Counted from the first letter of the stretch, positions 15,556 through 22,244 are shown. The stretch is 26,098 nt of DNA from CAZRZN01 sp964604565 (GCA_964604565.1 CAZRZN010000035.1:1-26098); one strand, 5' to 3'. Made by a program: numbers and translations. Notes: generated by a model from the sequence alone, not told the origin.

Positions 15556-16548
15556 ATGATGCATGGCAAACTGATCGGGGCGGCGCTGGCCCTTGGGCTT
15601 GCAGGGTGGCTGGGGGCGTCCGATGCCGCCGCGCAGACCCTCCAACAGAACAACGAGGCGATGTTCCGCCAGATGCAGGACGCGCGCGGCGTGACCGACG
15701 CGGAGCTGGCCCGCATCCGGCAGATCTTTGCCGGATCGCGGTGGATCGGGCAGGGTAATCCTGCGGTGACGCGCCATCCGATGACACCGGAACAGGCGCA
15801 GGCGCGCCTGCCCGCCCCCGCATTGGACTATTACCGCGACAGGCAGTTCGAAAAGATCTGCGGTGAGCGGTACATGGCCCCGCTGTATGACCCGGCAACC
15901 GAAACCGCCGAGGATGCGAAGGTCTGCGCCGACATGTTCGAATATCCCAACGTGCCGCTGGCCTATCCGGTGACATGGGTCCGCGCCAGCGAGGCGGCGC
16001 AGCTTTGCGCGGCAGAGGGCAAGCGGATCGGCGACGCGCATGAGTGGGAGGGGGCCTCGCACGGGGCGTTGACGCCCCCCGACTATTTCTTTGGCCGAAG
16101 CGTTCAGGCCGCGCGCGCGGCGCATAACGCCAAGTATCAGTCAAGCGCGCGCTACAGCATCGGCCCGACATGGAAGGCGGGCGTCTGCGCCACCGGCAGT
16201 TCCAAATCCCCCGGGTGCAACGGGGGCAGCTTTAGCGGCTGCGGATCGAACACCTATCCGGTCGGCAGTTTCCCCGCCTGCAAGAGCCCGCTGGGCGTCT
16301 ACGATCTGGACGGCAACGCGGCCGAGCACATGAACCTGCCGCTGGCGCCGGACCAGATGGCGAGCCGGGGCAGCACAACGCTGGGCGTGACAGAGATGAA
16401 GGGAAGCTGGTTCATCTGGGACACGATCCGCGCCCATACCCACTGGAGCCGCTGGCGCGCGCCCTATTGGCATGGCACCCGGGTGATGGCGAGCAACAGC
16501 CACCACAATTATCATCTCGGCTTTCGCTGCTTCAAGGACGTCGACTGA
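15556..16548 (+). CDS. Exported SUMF1/formylglycine-generating-enzyme-fold protein, no catalytic Cys pair
   Basis: A 330-residue protein with a signal peptide (1-~26, GLAGWLGASDAAAQ). GAGG lies five bases before ATG 15556; a second ATG follows immediately. The FGE/SUMF1 fold is visible in PVTWVRASEAAQLCAAEGKR, HEWEGASHG (162-170), GVYDLDGNAAEH (247-258), MKGSWFIW (281-288) and the closing HLGFRCF (320-326). Real FGEs carry two catalytic cysteines after the GGS(W/Y) strand; here that segment (GSWFIWDTIRAHTHW) has none, so sulfatase-type Cys oxidation is unlikely. Several other cysteines (C211, C221, C229, C242) crowd a Gly/Ser-rich insert, probably disulfide-bonded. The role is perhaps carbohydrate or partner binding with the upstream protein. 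Confidence 0.85.
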   Translation: MMHGKLIGAALALGLAGWLGASDAAAQTLQQNNEAMFRQMQDARGVTDAELARIRQIFAGSRWIGQGNPAVTRHPMTPEQAQARLPAPALDYYRDRQFEKICGERYMAPLYDPATETAEDAKVCADMFEYPNVPLAYPVTWVRASEAAQLCAAEGKRIGDAHEWEGASHGALTPPDYFFGRSVQAARAAHNAKYQSSARYSIGPTWKAGVCATGSSKSPGCNGGSFSGCGSNTYPVGSFPACKSPLGVYDLDGNAAEHMNLPLAPDQMASRGSTTLGVTEMKGSWFIWDTIRAHTHWSRWRAPYWHGTRVMASNSHHNYHLGFRCFKDVD

Positions 16549-16766
16549 GGATGTGAAGGTCCCGGGACGGCCGGATCGGCCGGCCCCATTGGGAAAAGCG
16601 GTTGCGCGCTACGCCTTTGGCCGATTGACGTGCATCCGCTGTAACGAGGTATTCGCAGGGTGTTGCGGGATCTTCATTCCGACGCATGACATCAATCGGG
16701 TGCCTTAACGTGCTTCTGTCGCCAATGCCTGCCGGGATGCCCGTGTAACGAAAGCCGGGTCAAACG

Positions 16767-16793
16767 AAAAACGGGCGGGGAGGACCCGCCCGT
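16767..16793 (-). terminator. Rho-independent terminator of the bolA-grxD operon
   Basis: On the minus strand a 9-bp GC stem (ACGGGCGGG/CCCGCCCGT, 16771-16779 with 16785-16793, 5-base loop) is followed by a T-rich tail (TTTTTCGTTT). It lies 40 bases past the grxD stop. The neighbouring 16549-16766 holds no gene. Confidence 0.8.
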
Positions 16794-16832
16794 GGTTTCG
16801 TCTCCAACATGATCGCTGATCGAGCCGTCCGT

Positions 16833-17195
16833 TCAGGCGTTGGCTTCGCGGATCTTTTCCGCGGCGTCCTTGTCGTAGGTCACGCCGCTGGCCTCGAAAA
16901 GCTGATCAAGCTCGCCGGACAGCGTCATCTCGGTGATGATGTCGCAGCCGCCGACGAATTCGCCTTTGACGTAAAGCTGCGGAATGGTCGGCCAGTCGGA
17001 GAAATCCTTGATCCCTTGGCGGAGCGCGTCGTCTTCCAGCACGTTCACGTCCTGATAGTCGACCCCCATGTAATTCAACACGCCCGCCACGCGGCTGGAA
17101 AACCCGCATTGCGGCATCGCCTTGTTCCCTTTCATGAAGAGAACCACGTCATTGGATTTTACGGTCGTGTCGATGCGATCTTTGGCGTCGGTCAT
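16833..17195 (-). CDS. grxD: Monothiol glutaredoxin (Grx4/GrxD family)
   Basis: A 120-residue CGFS-type glutaredoxin. MPQCGFS has the cluster-binding C30; WPTIPQLYVKGEFVGGCDI holds the cis-Pro and glutathione-binding residues. CGFS glutaredoxins bind a glutathione-ligated [2Fe-2S] cluster and, with BolA partners, deliver or sense iron-sulfur clusters. The C-terminal extension (GVTYDKDAAEKIREANA) is longer than in minimal Grx4. Its ATG overlaps the stop of the upstream hypothetical gene as ATGA. bolA begins the operon, which fits the known BolA-Grx complex. Confidence 0.95.
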   Translation of the reverse strand: MTDAKDRIDTTVKSNDVVLFMKGNKAMPQCGFSSRVAGVLNYMGVDYQDVNVLEDDALRQGIKDFSDWPTIPQLYVKGEFVGGCDIITEMTLSGELDQLFEASGVTYDKDAAEKIREANA

Positions 17196-17488
17196 GTGCG
17201 GTCATCCTGTTCCTGGTCGGGGTGATCTTTGTCGTCCGTCTGCCCCGCAACCTCGTGCTCCGGGATCTCGTCGGACGCGTTTGGTTCGGGCACGTATTCC
17301 TCGAGGTCGTAGCTTTCGTCGCCTTCGGCGATGGTGTCTACATAAGTGGTGTTCGATTCCGGGTCATAGGTCAAACCGTAGGTGGATTTGCCCTCTTTCC
17401 TGAACCGTTCGTGTTCCTTCCATCCCGCGTAGACGAAAACGATCATTGGCGGCAACACGAGCAGAAGGGCAAGAAAACGCAGTTCCAT
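17192..17488 (-). CDS. Membrane-anchored acidic protein of unknown function
   Basis: A 98-residue protein between bolA and grxD. Residues ~3-22 (LRFLALLLVLPPMIVFVYAGW) form one membrane segment or uncleaved signal anchor. Residues 25-45 are mixed charge, including STYGLTYDPESNTTYVDT. The last ~45 residues are very rich in Asp/Glu (DESYDLEEY, DDKDHPDQEQDD) and probably disordered. There is no cysteine, so it does not itself bind a cluster. It begins four bases after bolA ends and overlaps grxD by four bases, so it is made with that pair. I recall similar small proteins at this locus in relatives, but no function. It may tether BolA/Grx4 to the membrane; this is speculation from position. Confidence 0.82.
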   Translation of the reverse strand: MELRFLALLLVLPPMIVFVYAGWKEHERFRKEGKSTYGLTYDPESNTTYVDTIAEGDESYDLEEYVPEPNASDEIPEHEVAGQTDDKDHPDQEQDDRT

Positions 17489-17492
17489 GAAA

Positions 17493-17729
17493 TCAGTCAG
17501 GCGCCTTGGTCGTCAGGGCCAGCGCATGCAGTGCCCCGTTGGGACCATCCATCCGGCCCTTCAGCGCGGCATAGACCGCGCGCTGCTGTTGCACGCGGTT
17601 CTTGCCGCGAAAACTTTCGTCGATGACCATGGCCGACATGTGCACGCCGTCGTCACCGTCGACGACGATCTTGGCATCGGGAAAGGATTGGCGCAGCAGA
17701 TCTTCGATCTCCTGTGGAAACATGGGCAT
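17493..17729 (-). CDS. bolA: BolA family protein
   Basis: A 78-residue class II KH-like BolA protein. It shows IEDLLRQSFPDAKIVVDGDDGVHMSAMVIDESFRGKNRVQQQRAVYAALK in pieces: HMSAMVIDESF includes the conserved His of the cluster-binding site, and FRGKNRVQQQRAVYAAL is the family signature. With CGFS glutaredoxins, BolA forms a [2Fe-2S] heterodimer linked to iron homeostasis. First gene of a three-gene operon: bolA, acidic membrane protein, grxD. GGAG lies eight bases before ATG 17729; Met3 is a possible alternative start. Confidence 0.94.
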   Translation of the reverse strand: MPMFPQEIEDLLRQSFPDAKIVVDGDDGVHMSAMVIDESFRGKNRVQQQRAVYAALKGRMDGPNGALHALALTTKAPD

Positions 17730-17762
17730 GTGGGCGCTCCGCTCAACTGTGTGTTTCTGACA

Positions 17763-17791
17763 AAAATAGTGCGTGTTTCGTTGCGGTGCAA
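17763..17791 (-). promoter_or_regulatory. Sigma-70-type promoter of the bolA operon
   Basis: On the minus strand TTGCAC (17791-17786) and TATTTT (17768-17763) are 17 bases apart. The bolA ATG follows 33 bases after the -10. It sits in the 87-base gap between the xthA stop and bolA, so the operon need not depend on xthA readthrough. Confidence 0.5.
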
Positions 17792-17816
17792 GGCGGCGGC
17801 TGGGCTTGTGATATCC

Positions 17817-18599
17817 TCAGCAGGCCATCTCGATCCAGACCGGCACGTGATCCGAAGGCTTGTCGCGCCCCCGAACCGCAGAGTCGATCTGACAGTCGGT
17901 CATCATGTCGGCGGCGGCAGGCGTGAGCAGGAGGTGGTCGATGCGGATCCCGTCGTTCTTGTTCCACGCGCCCGCCTGATAATCCCAGAAGCTGTAATGC
18001 CCCGCCGCCTGCGTGCGCGCGCGAAAGGCCTCGGTAAAGCCGAGGTTCAGGATCCTGTGGAACGCTTCGCGGCTCTGCGGCAGGAACAGCGCGTCCTCCG
18101 CCCATCGGTCCGGGTGCGCGGCGTCCTCGGCCTGCGGGATCACGTTGTAGTCGCCCGCCATGACCGCGGGCATCTCCTCGGCCAGCAGTTCGCGGGCCCG
18201 CTGTTCGAGGCGCGCCATCCATGCAAGCTTGTAATCGTATTTCGGCCCCGGTGCCGGGTTTCCGTTGGGCAAATACAGGCCGCACAGCCGCACCGCCTGC
18301 GTGTCGCCCATGACCGTCGCCTCGATCCAACGGGCCTGGTCGTCCGTCTCATCGCCGGGCAGGCCGTGGCGCACATCCTCCAACGGGCGCTTTGAGAGGA
18401 TGGCAACCCCGTTGAAGCCTTTCTGCCCGTGGGTTTCCACGTTGTAGCCGCGGTCCTCGAAGGGCTCCCGCGGAAAGGCCTCGTCGACCGACTTTATTTC
18501 CTGACAAAGCACGACATCCGGCGCCGCCTCGTCCAGCCAGTCGGTCAGCGCGCCGATCCGGGCCTTGATTCCATTGATATTGAAAGTTGCGATCTTCAT
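17817..18599 (-). CDS. xthA: Exodeoxyribonuclease III (AP endonuclease)
   Basis: A 260-residue enzyme of the ExoIII/APE1 family that cleaves abasic sites and removes 3' blocks in base-excision repair. All core catalytic residues are visible: N8 (FNING), E34 (QEIK), Y109 (GLYLPNG), D150 and N152 (GDYNV), D221 (RIDHLL), D250 and H251 (SDHVPV). Length is typical. ATG 18599 starts the canonical MKIATFNING; the ribosome site upstream (GGAGAACGCCGC) is acceptable. Confidence 0.97.
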   Translation of the reverse strand: MKIATFNINGIKARIGALTDWLDEAAPDVVLCQEIKSVDEAFPREPFEDRGYNVETHGQKGFNGVAILSKRPLEDVRHGLPGDETDDQARWIEATVMGDTQAVRLCGLYLPNGNPAPGPKYDYKLAWMARLEQRARELLAEEMPAVMAGDYNVIPQAEDAAHPDRWAEDALFLPQSREAFHRILNLGFTEAFRARTQAAGHYSFWDYQAGAWNKNDGIRIDHLLLTPAAADMMTDCQIDSAVRGRDKPSDHVPVWIEMAC

Positions 18600-19007
18600 G
18601 CGGCGTTCTCCGGCGATCAGGCGTCATGGATCGCAGGCCGCGCCCTTGGGGTCAAGCGACGCCAGTGCGCGTCAGTTGTGACTCCGAGTTGAGACAGGAT
18701 GCGGCGGATCAGCGGCCAATCCGCGTCTGGGCGGGCACAAGACGTGCCCGGACCTCGCCAGATTCGGGGATGATTCGCGCCTGAAAACTTTGCAAATGGG
18801 CGTTGCGCTGCAAAGTCTCAAGTTATCCACAGAAAATTTGTTTCTGTGGATAACTCAGATTGCATCGAATTTCGATACGGCTGTCCGAATCGAAAATGTG
18901 GATAAATCATTTCCTAAACAACCTTAACAAGAATTAACTTTTTTGCAAACGCTTTTTACGTGCAGATTTCAAGGGCATAGCGCTCAACCTGGAAAAGGAG
19001 CAAATCC
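18600..19007. other. AT-rich intergenic region with palindromes
   Basis: 408 bases between divergent xthA and the repeat-protein gene. The xthA-proximal half is GC-rich with a 7-bp hairpin CGGGCAC/GTGCCCG (18732-18750). From ~18780 base composition switches to AT-rich. The latter part holds TTTGCAAA palindromes (18789-18796, 18942-18949), an ACTTTGCA/TGCAAAGT inverted repeat (18787-18816), three DnaA boxes, ATCGAA-T-TTCGAT (near 18864-18876), and TTAA-N6-TTAA (18924-18937). It ends in AAGGAG before the ATG at 19008. Confidence 0.7.
18821..18905. promoter_or_regulatory. Cluster of three perfect DnaA boxes
   Basis: TTATCCACA (18823-18831), TGTGGATAA (18845-18853) and TGTGGATAA (18897-18905) all match the DnaA-box consensus TTATNCACA exactly. 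The first two lie in a perfect 15-bp inverted repeat (AGTTATCCACAGAAA at 18821-18835, its complement at 18841-18855, 5-base spacer ATTTG). An AT-rich segment follows on the right. It may be a replication-origin element, a DnaA reservoir, or a DnaA-controlled promoter of the downstream gene. The sequence shows boxes; the role is inferred. Confidence 0.7.
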
Positions 19008-19667
19008 ATGACTGCCCTCATCAAGATGCAAAGCCCTGAAGAAACCGTTTCCAAAATGGAAACCAGCGCCTTTCAAGGCGACGCCGTAGAGGCGTTCACA
19101 TCCTGGTCCGGTCCCGCTGCAGGCGACCTCTTCTCCGGAACTGCGACCGAAGCGTTCACCTCCTGGTCGGGTCCGACCAAAGGCTCGTCTCATGCGGGTG
19201 ACGCAGTAGAAGCATTCACTTCGTGGTCACGTCCCGCAAGCCATGCTTTCGAGAAAGGTGACAGCGTCGAGGCTTTCACCTCGTGGTCAGGCCCGGCGGC
19301 AGGCGACATCGAGCGCGGCGACAACGTGCAGGCGTTTACCTCGTGGTCCGGCCCGGCGCGCGGCGACCGTGAAACCGGCGACGCGGTCGAGGCTTTCACC
19401 TCCTGGTCCGGTCCTGCGGCAGGCGACATCGAAAGCGGCGACAACGTGCAGGCCTTCACCAGCTGGTCCGGCCCGGCGCGCGGCGACCGTGAAACCGGCG
19501 ACGCGGTCGAGGCTTTCACCTCCTGGTCCGGTCCTGCGGCAGGCGACATCGAAAGCGGCGACAACGTGCAGGCCTTCACCAGCTGGTCCGGCCCGGCGCG
19601 CGGCGACCGTGAAACCGGCGACGCGACCGAGGCTTTCACTTCCTGGTCCGGCCCCGTGACAGCCTGA
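19008..19667 (+). CDS. Ten-repeat protein with AFTSW(S)xP cores; candidate multi-core precursor
   Basis: A 219-residue protein of unknown function. Residues 1-23 (MTALIKMQSPEETVSKMETS then AFQ) are a hydrophilic leader without a Sec signal. Residues 24-219 are ten tandem 20-residue units, the last cut to 16. Every unit carries AFTSWSGP, except unit 3, which has AFTSWSRP. Between the cores lie short Gly/Asp-rich spacers (AAGDIESGD, ARGDRETGD). From unit 4 two forms alternate: an acidic A form (GDxVEAF) and a B form (GDNVQAF). There is no cysteine. AAGGAG lies before ATG 19008. It is followed by a helical protein and a permease on the same strand. A multi-core modified-peptide precursor, a repeat scaffold or a DnaA-linked protein are all open. 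Confidence 0.9.
   Translation: MTALIKMQSPEETVSKMETSAFQGDAVEAFTSWSGPAAGDLFSGTATEAFTSWSGPTKGSSHAGDAVEAFTSWSRPASHAFEKGDSVEAFTSWSGPAAGDIERGDNVQAFTSWSGPARGDRETGDAVEAFTSWSGPAAGDIESGDNVQAFTSWSGPARGDRETGDAVEAFTSWSGPAAGDIESGDNVQAFTSWSGPARGDRETGDATEAFTSWSGPVTA
19077..19664 (+). repeat. In-frame tandem repeat, 60-bp unit (ten copies), 120-bp higher-order unit
   Basis: Units begin at 19077, 19137, 19197, 19257, 19317, 19377, 19437, 19497, 19557 and 19617. The first four differ at many synonymous sites while keeping AFTSW, so the peptide is under selection. 19377-19496 and 19497-19616 are identical, and the identity at a 120-base offset extends over 19344-19505 versus 19464-19625, marking recent A-B unit duplication. 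Confidence 0.97.
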
Positions 19668-19727
19668 TCGCGACCCATACCCGGGCGGGGCGCAGACTGC
19701 TCTGCCAAGACAAAGGAGCCTTGAGCG

Positions 19728-20786
19728 ATGACAAATATCATCCAACTGACCGTCCCGTCCCGGATAGCCCCCCTGGAAGCGCGTATTCACGCGCTTCTGG
19801 GAGCCTTCTCCGACCATCGCCGCATCGGTGACGATGTGTTCTGGCTGAAGGAGAACGCGGAACTGCTGAACATCCTCGAATGCACCGGTCAGCCGGTCCC
19901 GGCCGAGGCCCTCGCGCGGCATGCGGGGTTCTACGCACAGGCCCTGCAACGCCTGCAGTTCTTTCCGCAGTATTACCGTTTCCTGCTGTCGCTGGCGCTG
20001 GATCTCGAAGATCTGGGAATGCCCGGGCATCAAGCGCAGAAAATGGTGGATTTCGCCGCCGCCGAAGGGCTGGCGGAGGCTGAACTGTCCGATCTGCAGC
20101 GCGCCGAAGCCCGCCGCCTGATGATCCGGCGGGGTGTCGATCCGGTCCGCGACCTAGGCCTGAACGACAGGCTGCGCGCCTTTTGCAGCCGGACCAAGAC
20201 CTTTGCGCTGCCCAACAAGAAGGCGGCCTATGAACTGACGCATATCGTCTATTACCTCTCCGAATACGGGCGCAAGGATCCGGATCTGCCTCATGAGGCG
20301 ATGGACAGCCTGCATTTCGCCGGCCTGACGGCCTTTCTCGACCAGAACGCCGACCTGCTGGCGGAGATCTGCATCGCCCTGCGCTTTGCGGGCCAGACCC
20401 CGCCCGCCGTCTGGACCGCCTGGCTGGAGGCCGAAACCGCAGCTTATCAGGTCGAGGCGGACCCATCTGCCAATCTCAACGACGACTACCATGAATATCT
20501 GATCTGCAACTGGCATCAGTCGGTGATCGGCGCGCCGATGTTCCGAAAACCGCTTGAGGATACGCGAACGCGGTTCGAACGCGGGACACGGTTGCAAACG
20601 GTCCTGCGCGAACTCAGCCAGGCGATCTACGGTATGGATCACCGCTCCGGCGACTGGGGCCGCATGCGCCCGCGGATGGAACCCTCCCTATCGCCGCAGG
20701 CGCGGGACGTGCTCAGCGCCGCCGCACAAAGCTGCGATCTCTTCGACGCCTATTTCGAAGGTTTCGCCCGGGCAGGTGGGGCATGA
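19728..20786 (+). CDS. Helical protein of unknown function, partner of repeat protein
   Basis: A 352-residue soluble, mostly alpha-helical protein without signal peptide or membrane segment. It starts at ATG 19728 with AAAGGAG upstream, 60 bases after the repeat gene, and overlaps the permease start (ATGA). I recall a Rhodobacteraceae DUF family of this kind but no function. Segments worth noting are DDVFWLKENAELLNIL (35-50), FPQYYRFLLSLALDLEDLG (79-97), TKTFALPNKKAAYELTHIVYYLSEYG (156-181, in parts) and YHEYLICNWHQSV (254-266). Repeated His/Glu on helices (E169, H172, H196, E213, H255, E256, H263) could form a metal site, and the ELTHxVYYLxEYG motif recalls helical toroid proteins of biosynthetic clusters. 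Both are inferences. A role in modifying or handling the repeat protein is suggested by position only. Confidence 0.85.
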   Translation: MTNIIQLTVPSRIAPLEARIHALLGAFSDHRRIGDDVFWLKENAELLNILECTGQPVPAEALARHAGFYAQALQRLQFFPQYYRFLLSLALDLEDLGMPGHQAQKMVDFAAAEGLAEAELSDLQRAEARRLMIRRGVDPVRDLGLNDRLRAFCSRTKTFALPNKKAAYELTHIVYYLSEYGRKDPDLPHEAMDSLHFAGLTAFLDQNADLLAEICIALRFAGQTPPAVWTAWLEAETAAYQVEADPSANLNDDYHEYLICNWHQSVIGAPMFRKPLEDTRTRFERGTRLQTVLRELSQAIYGMDHRSGDWGRMRPRMEPSLSPQARDVLSAAAQSCDLFDAYFEGFARAGGA

Positions 20787-21676
20787 CCCGCTTCGCCCTG
20801 ACGGGCGCCGGTTTGGGCGCCGCGCTCGTGGTGGTCTACACCGGCATGATGGCGGCAGCCGACGGCATTACCAAATTCATCGCGGGCGGTTACGCCGCGC
20901 CGCAGCTGTTCGTCCTGTCCTCGGCGCTGGTCATGGCCTTCGCCATGGCGGGGGCAAAGGCCGACAGGGCCGGACCGGGGCTGCGCATCCGTTCAAAGAC
21001 CGCGATGCTGGTGCGGTCGGTCCTGACGGTGGTGGCCTCCGTCGCGTTCTTCAACGCTTTCCGCCTGCTGCCTTTCGCGGATGTTTTCCTGTTCATCGGG
21101 CTGATCCCGCTGATCGCCGCAGCGCTGAGCGGCCCTGTCCTGAACGAGGCGCCGCGCCCGATGGCCTGGGCCGCGCTCGGCCTTGGCGCAGGCGGCATCC
21201 TGTTCCTGATGCCGGGCGGCGTGTCGAGCGCGCAGGCCGGACATGGCTGGGCCTTGCTGGCGGCGCTGTCGGGGTGCGGCTCCATGCTGGCGGCGCGGGT
21301 GATCGCCCGGGCGGAACGGGCCCCGCTGGCACAGGTCTTCTGGCCGAACGCGGCACTTCTGGTTGCCATGGCCGTTGCCCTGCCTTTCGTCTGGAAACCG
21401 ATGGGGCTGATCGACCTAGGCTGGGTCACGGCCTATGCGGCCGCGCTCTTCGCCGCGCGCTACGTGGTGGCAGAGGCGCTGCGCCTGCTCCCGGCCTATG
21501 TGGCCACGCCGCTGATGAACCTTCAATTCGTCTGGATGGTGGTGATCGGCCTCGTGGCCTTTGGCGAAATCCCGACGCTCGGCACCTGGGCGGGTGTGAT
21601 GCTGGTGGTCGGCTCGGGCATGTGGCTGGTGCTGGAGGAAAGCTTCGGCCGCCCCAAGGTCATCCCGGCAGAATGA
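20783..21676 (+). CDS. EamA/DMT-family permease
   Basis: A 297-residue inner-membrane protein with about ten hydrophobic helices in two five-helix EamA halves (break near residue 148). Recognisable are VASVAFFNAFRLLPFADVFLFIGLIPL in the first half and AARYVVAEALRLLPAYVATPLMNLQFVWMVVIGLVAFGEIPT in the second, the usual 'PLxxPxxxxxxxxxFGExPT' DMT ending. The family exports amino acids, nucleotides and other metabolites. The gene overlaps the preceding helical-protein gene by four bases, so the two are coupled; an exporter for a product or by-product of the repeat-protein cassette is a reasonable inference. The substrate is not determinable from sequence. Confidence 0.92.
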   Translation: MTRFALTGAGLGAALVVVYTGMMAAADGITKFIAGGYAAPQLFVLSSALVMAFAMAGAKADRAGPGLRIRSKTAMLVRSVLTVVASVAFFNAFRLLPFADVFLFIGLIPLIAAALSGPVLNEAPRPMAWAALGLGAGGILFLMPGGVSSAQAGHGWALLAALSGCGSMLAARVIARAERAPLAQVFWPNAALLVAMAVALPFVWKPMGLIDLGWVTAYAAALFAARYVVAEALRLLPAYVATPLMNLQFVWMVVIGLVAFGEIPTLGTWAGVMLVVGSGMWLVLEESFGRPKVIPAE

Positions 21677-21714
21677 CCGCGCGCCCGGGCTGACCCGGCA
21701 CCATCAAGAAGAGA

Positions 21715-21738
21715 AAGGGCGCCGCATCTGGCGCCCTT
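21715..21738. terminator. Bidirectional terminator between permease and erpA
   Basis: A 9-bp stem AAGGGCGCC/GGCGCCCTT (21715-21723 with 21730-21738, 6-base loop) stands between the converging permease (+) and erpA (-) genes. A pyrimidine-rich CTTTCTTCTCTC tract follows on the plus strand and AAGAAGAGAA precedes it, so it can act in both directions. Confidence 0.7.
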
Positions 21739-21800
21739 CGACTTTCTTCTCTCTTCAAATACTCATTATTCCCAAACCGCCGCCGTCGCGACGCTGGCCA

Positions 21801-22124
21801 TTACATCGAAAAGGACGTTCCGCATCCGCAGGAACTGGTGGCATTCGGATTTTCGATCACGAAGCGCGCGCCGATCAACTCGTCGGCAAAATCGATCACT
21901 GCGCCCGACAGGAAAGGCAGTGAAATCGGGTCGACGATGACCCGTTCGCCGCCCTCCTCGATGACCATGTCCTCATCTGCTGGCGCATCAAGCTTGATGT
22001 CATACTGAAAGCCGGAACAGCCGCCACCTTCCACCGCGACACGCAGGGCCTTGCCCTCGGCCGCGGCGCCGATCTCTCCCAGCCGGGCAAAGGCGCGGTC
22101 TGTCACTTTGGGGGGCAGTTGCAT
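21801..22124 (-). CDS. erpA: A-type iron-sulfur cluster carrier (ErpA/IscA)
   Basis: A 107-residue HesB/IscA-family protein that accepts and passes Fe-S clusters to apo-enzymes. The three conserved cluster-binding cysteines are in GGGCSGFQYD and SSCGCGTSFSM. ATG 22124 is chosen because GAAGAGGA precedes it and MQLPPKVTDRAF is a normal N-terminus; the open frame extends 38 codons upstream without family sequence. A good promoter lies 27-54 bases upstream. ErpA versus IscA is not separable here, but the neighbourhood with xthA and dgt is where I recall erpA in Rhodobacteraceae. Confidence 0.93.
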   Translation of the reverse strand: MQLPPKVTDRAFARLGEIGAAAEGKALRVAVEGGGCSGFQYDIKLDAPADEDMVIEEGGERVIVDPISLPFLSGAVIDFADELIGARFVIENPNATSSCGCGTSFSM

Positions 22125-22150
22125 GGCATCCTCTTCATCCTGTTGATGCG

Positions 22151-22178
22151 AATATATGCAGATCGCGCCGCGCTTCAA
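22151..22178 (-). promoter_or_regulatory. Promoter of erpA
   Basis: On the minus strand TTGAAG (22178-22173) and TATATT (22156-22151) are 16 bases apart, 26 bases before the erpA ATG and just after the terminator hairpin of the upstream gene. Confidence 0.45.
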
Positions 22179-22185
22179 GTCGTGC

Positions 22186-22218
22186 GAAACCGCCTCTCCC
22201 GCGACGGGGGAGAGGCGG
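22186..22218 (-). terminator. Terminator of the trypsin-fold gene
   Basis: An 11-bp stem CCGCCTCTCCC/GGGAGAGGCGG (22190-22200 with 22208-22218, 7-base loop) begins 26 bases after the trypsin-fold gene stop. A short T run follows on the minus strand. It separates that gene from erpA. Confidence 0.65.
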
Positions 22219-22244
22219 CAACCGCTCTCTCGGGACAATTGGCG

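Noticed and set aside
15556..16548. Active formylglycine-generating enzyme
   Set aside because: The two catalytic cysteines expected after the GSW strand are absent, and no sulfatase is nearby.
18821..18855. Palindrome read as a rho-independent terminator
   Set aside because: The stem is AT-rich, no T tract follows, it lies upstream of both divergent genes, and it contains exact DnaA boxes.
19077..19664. CRISPR-like regular repeat spacing
   Set aside because: Units are contiguous, in frame and without unique spacers, and they encode a conserved peptide; no cas gene is near.
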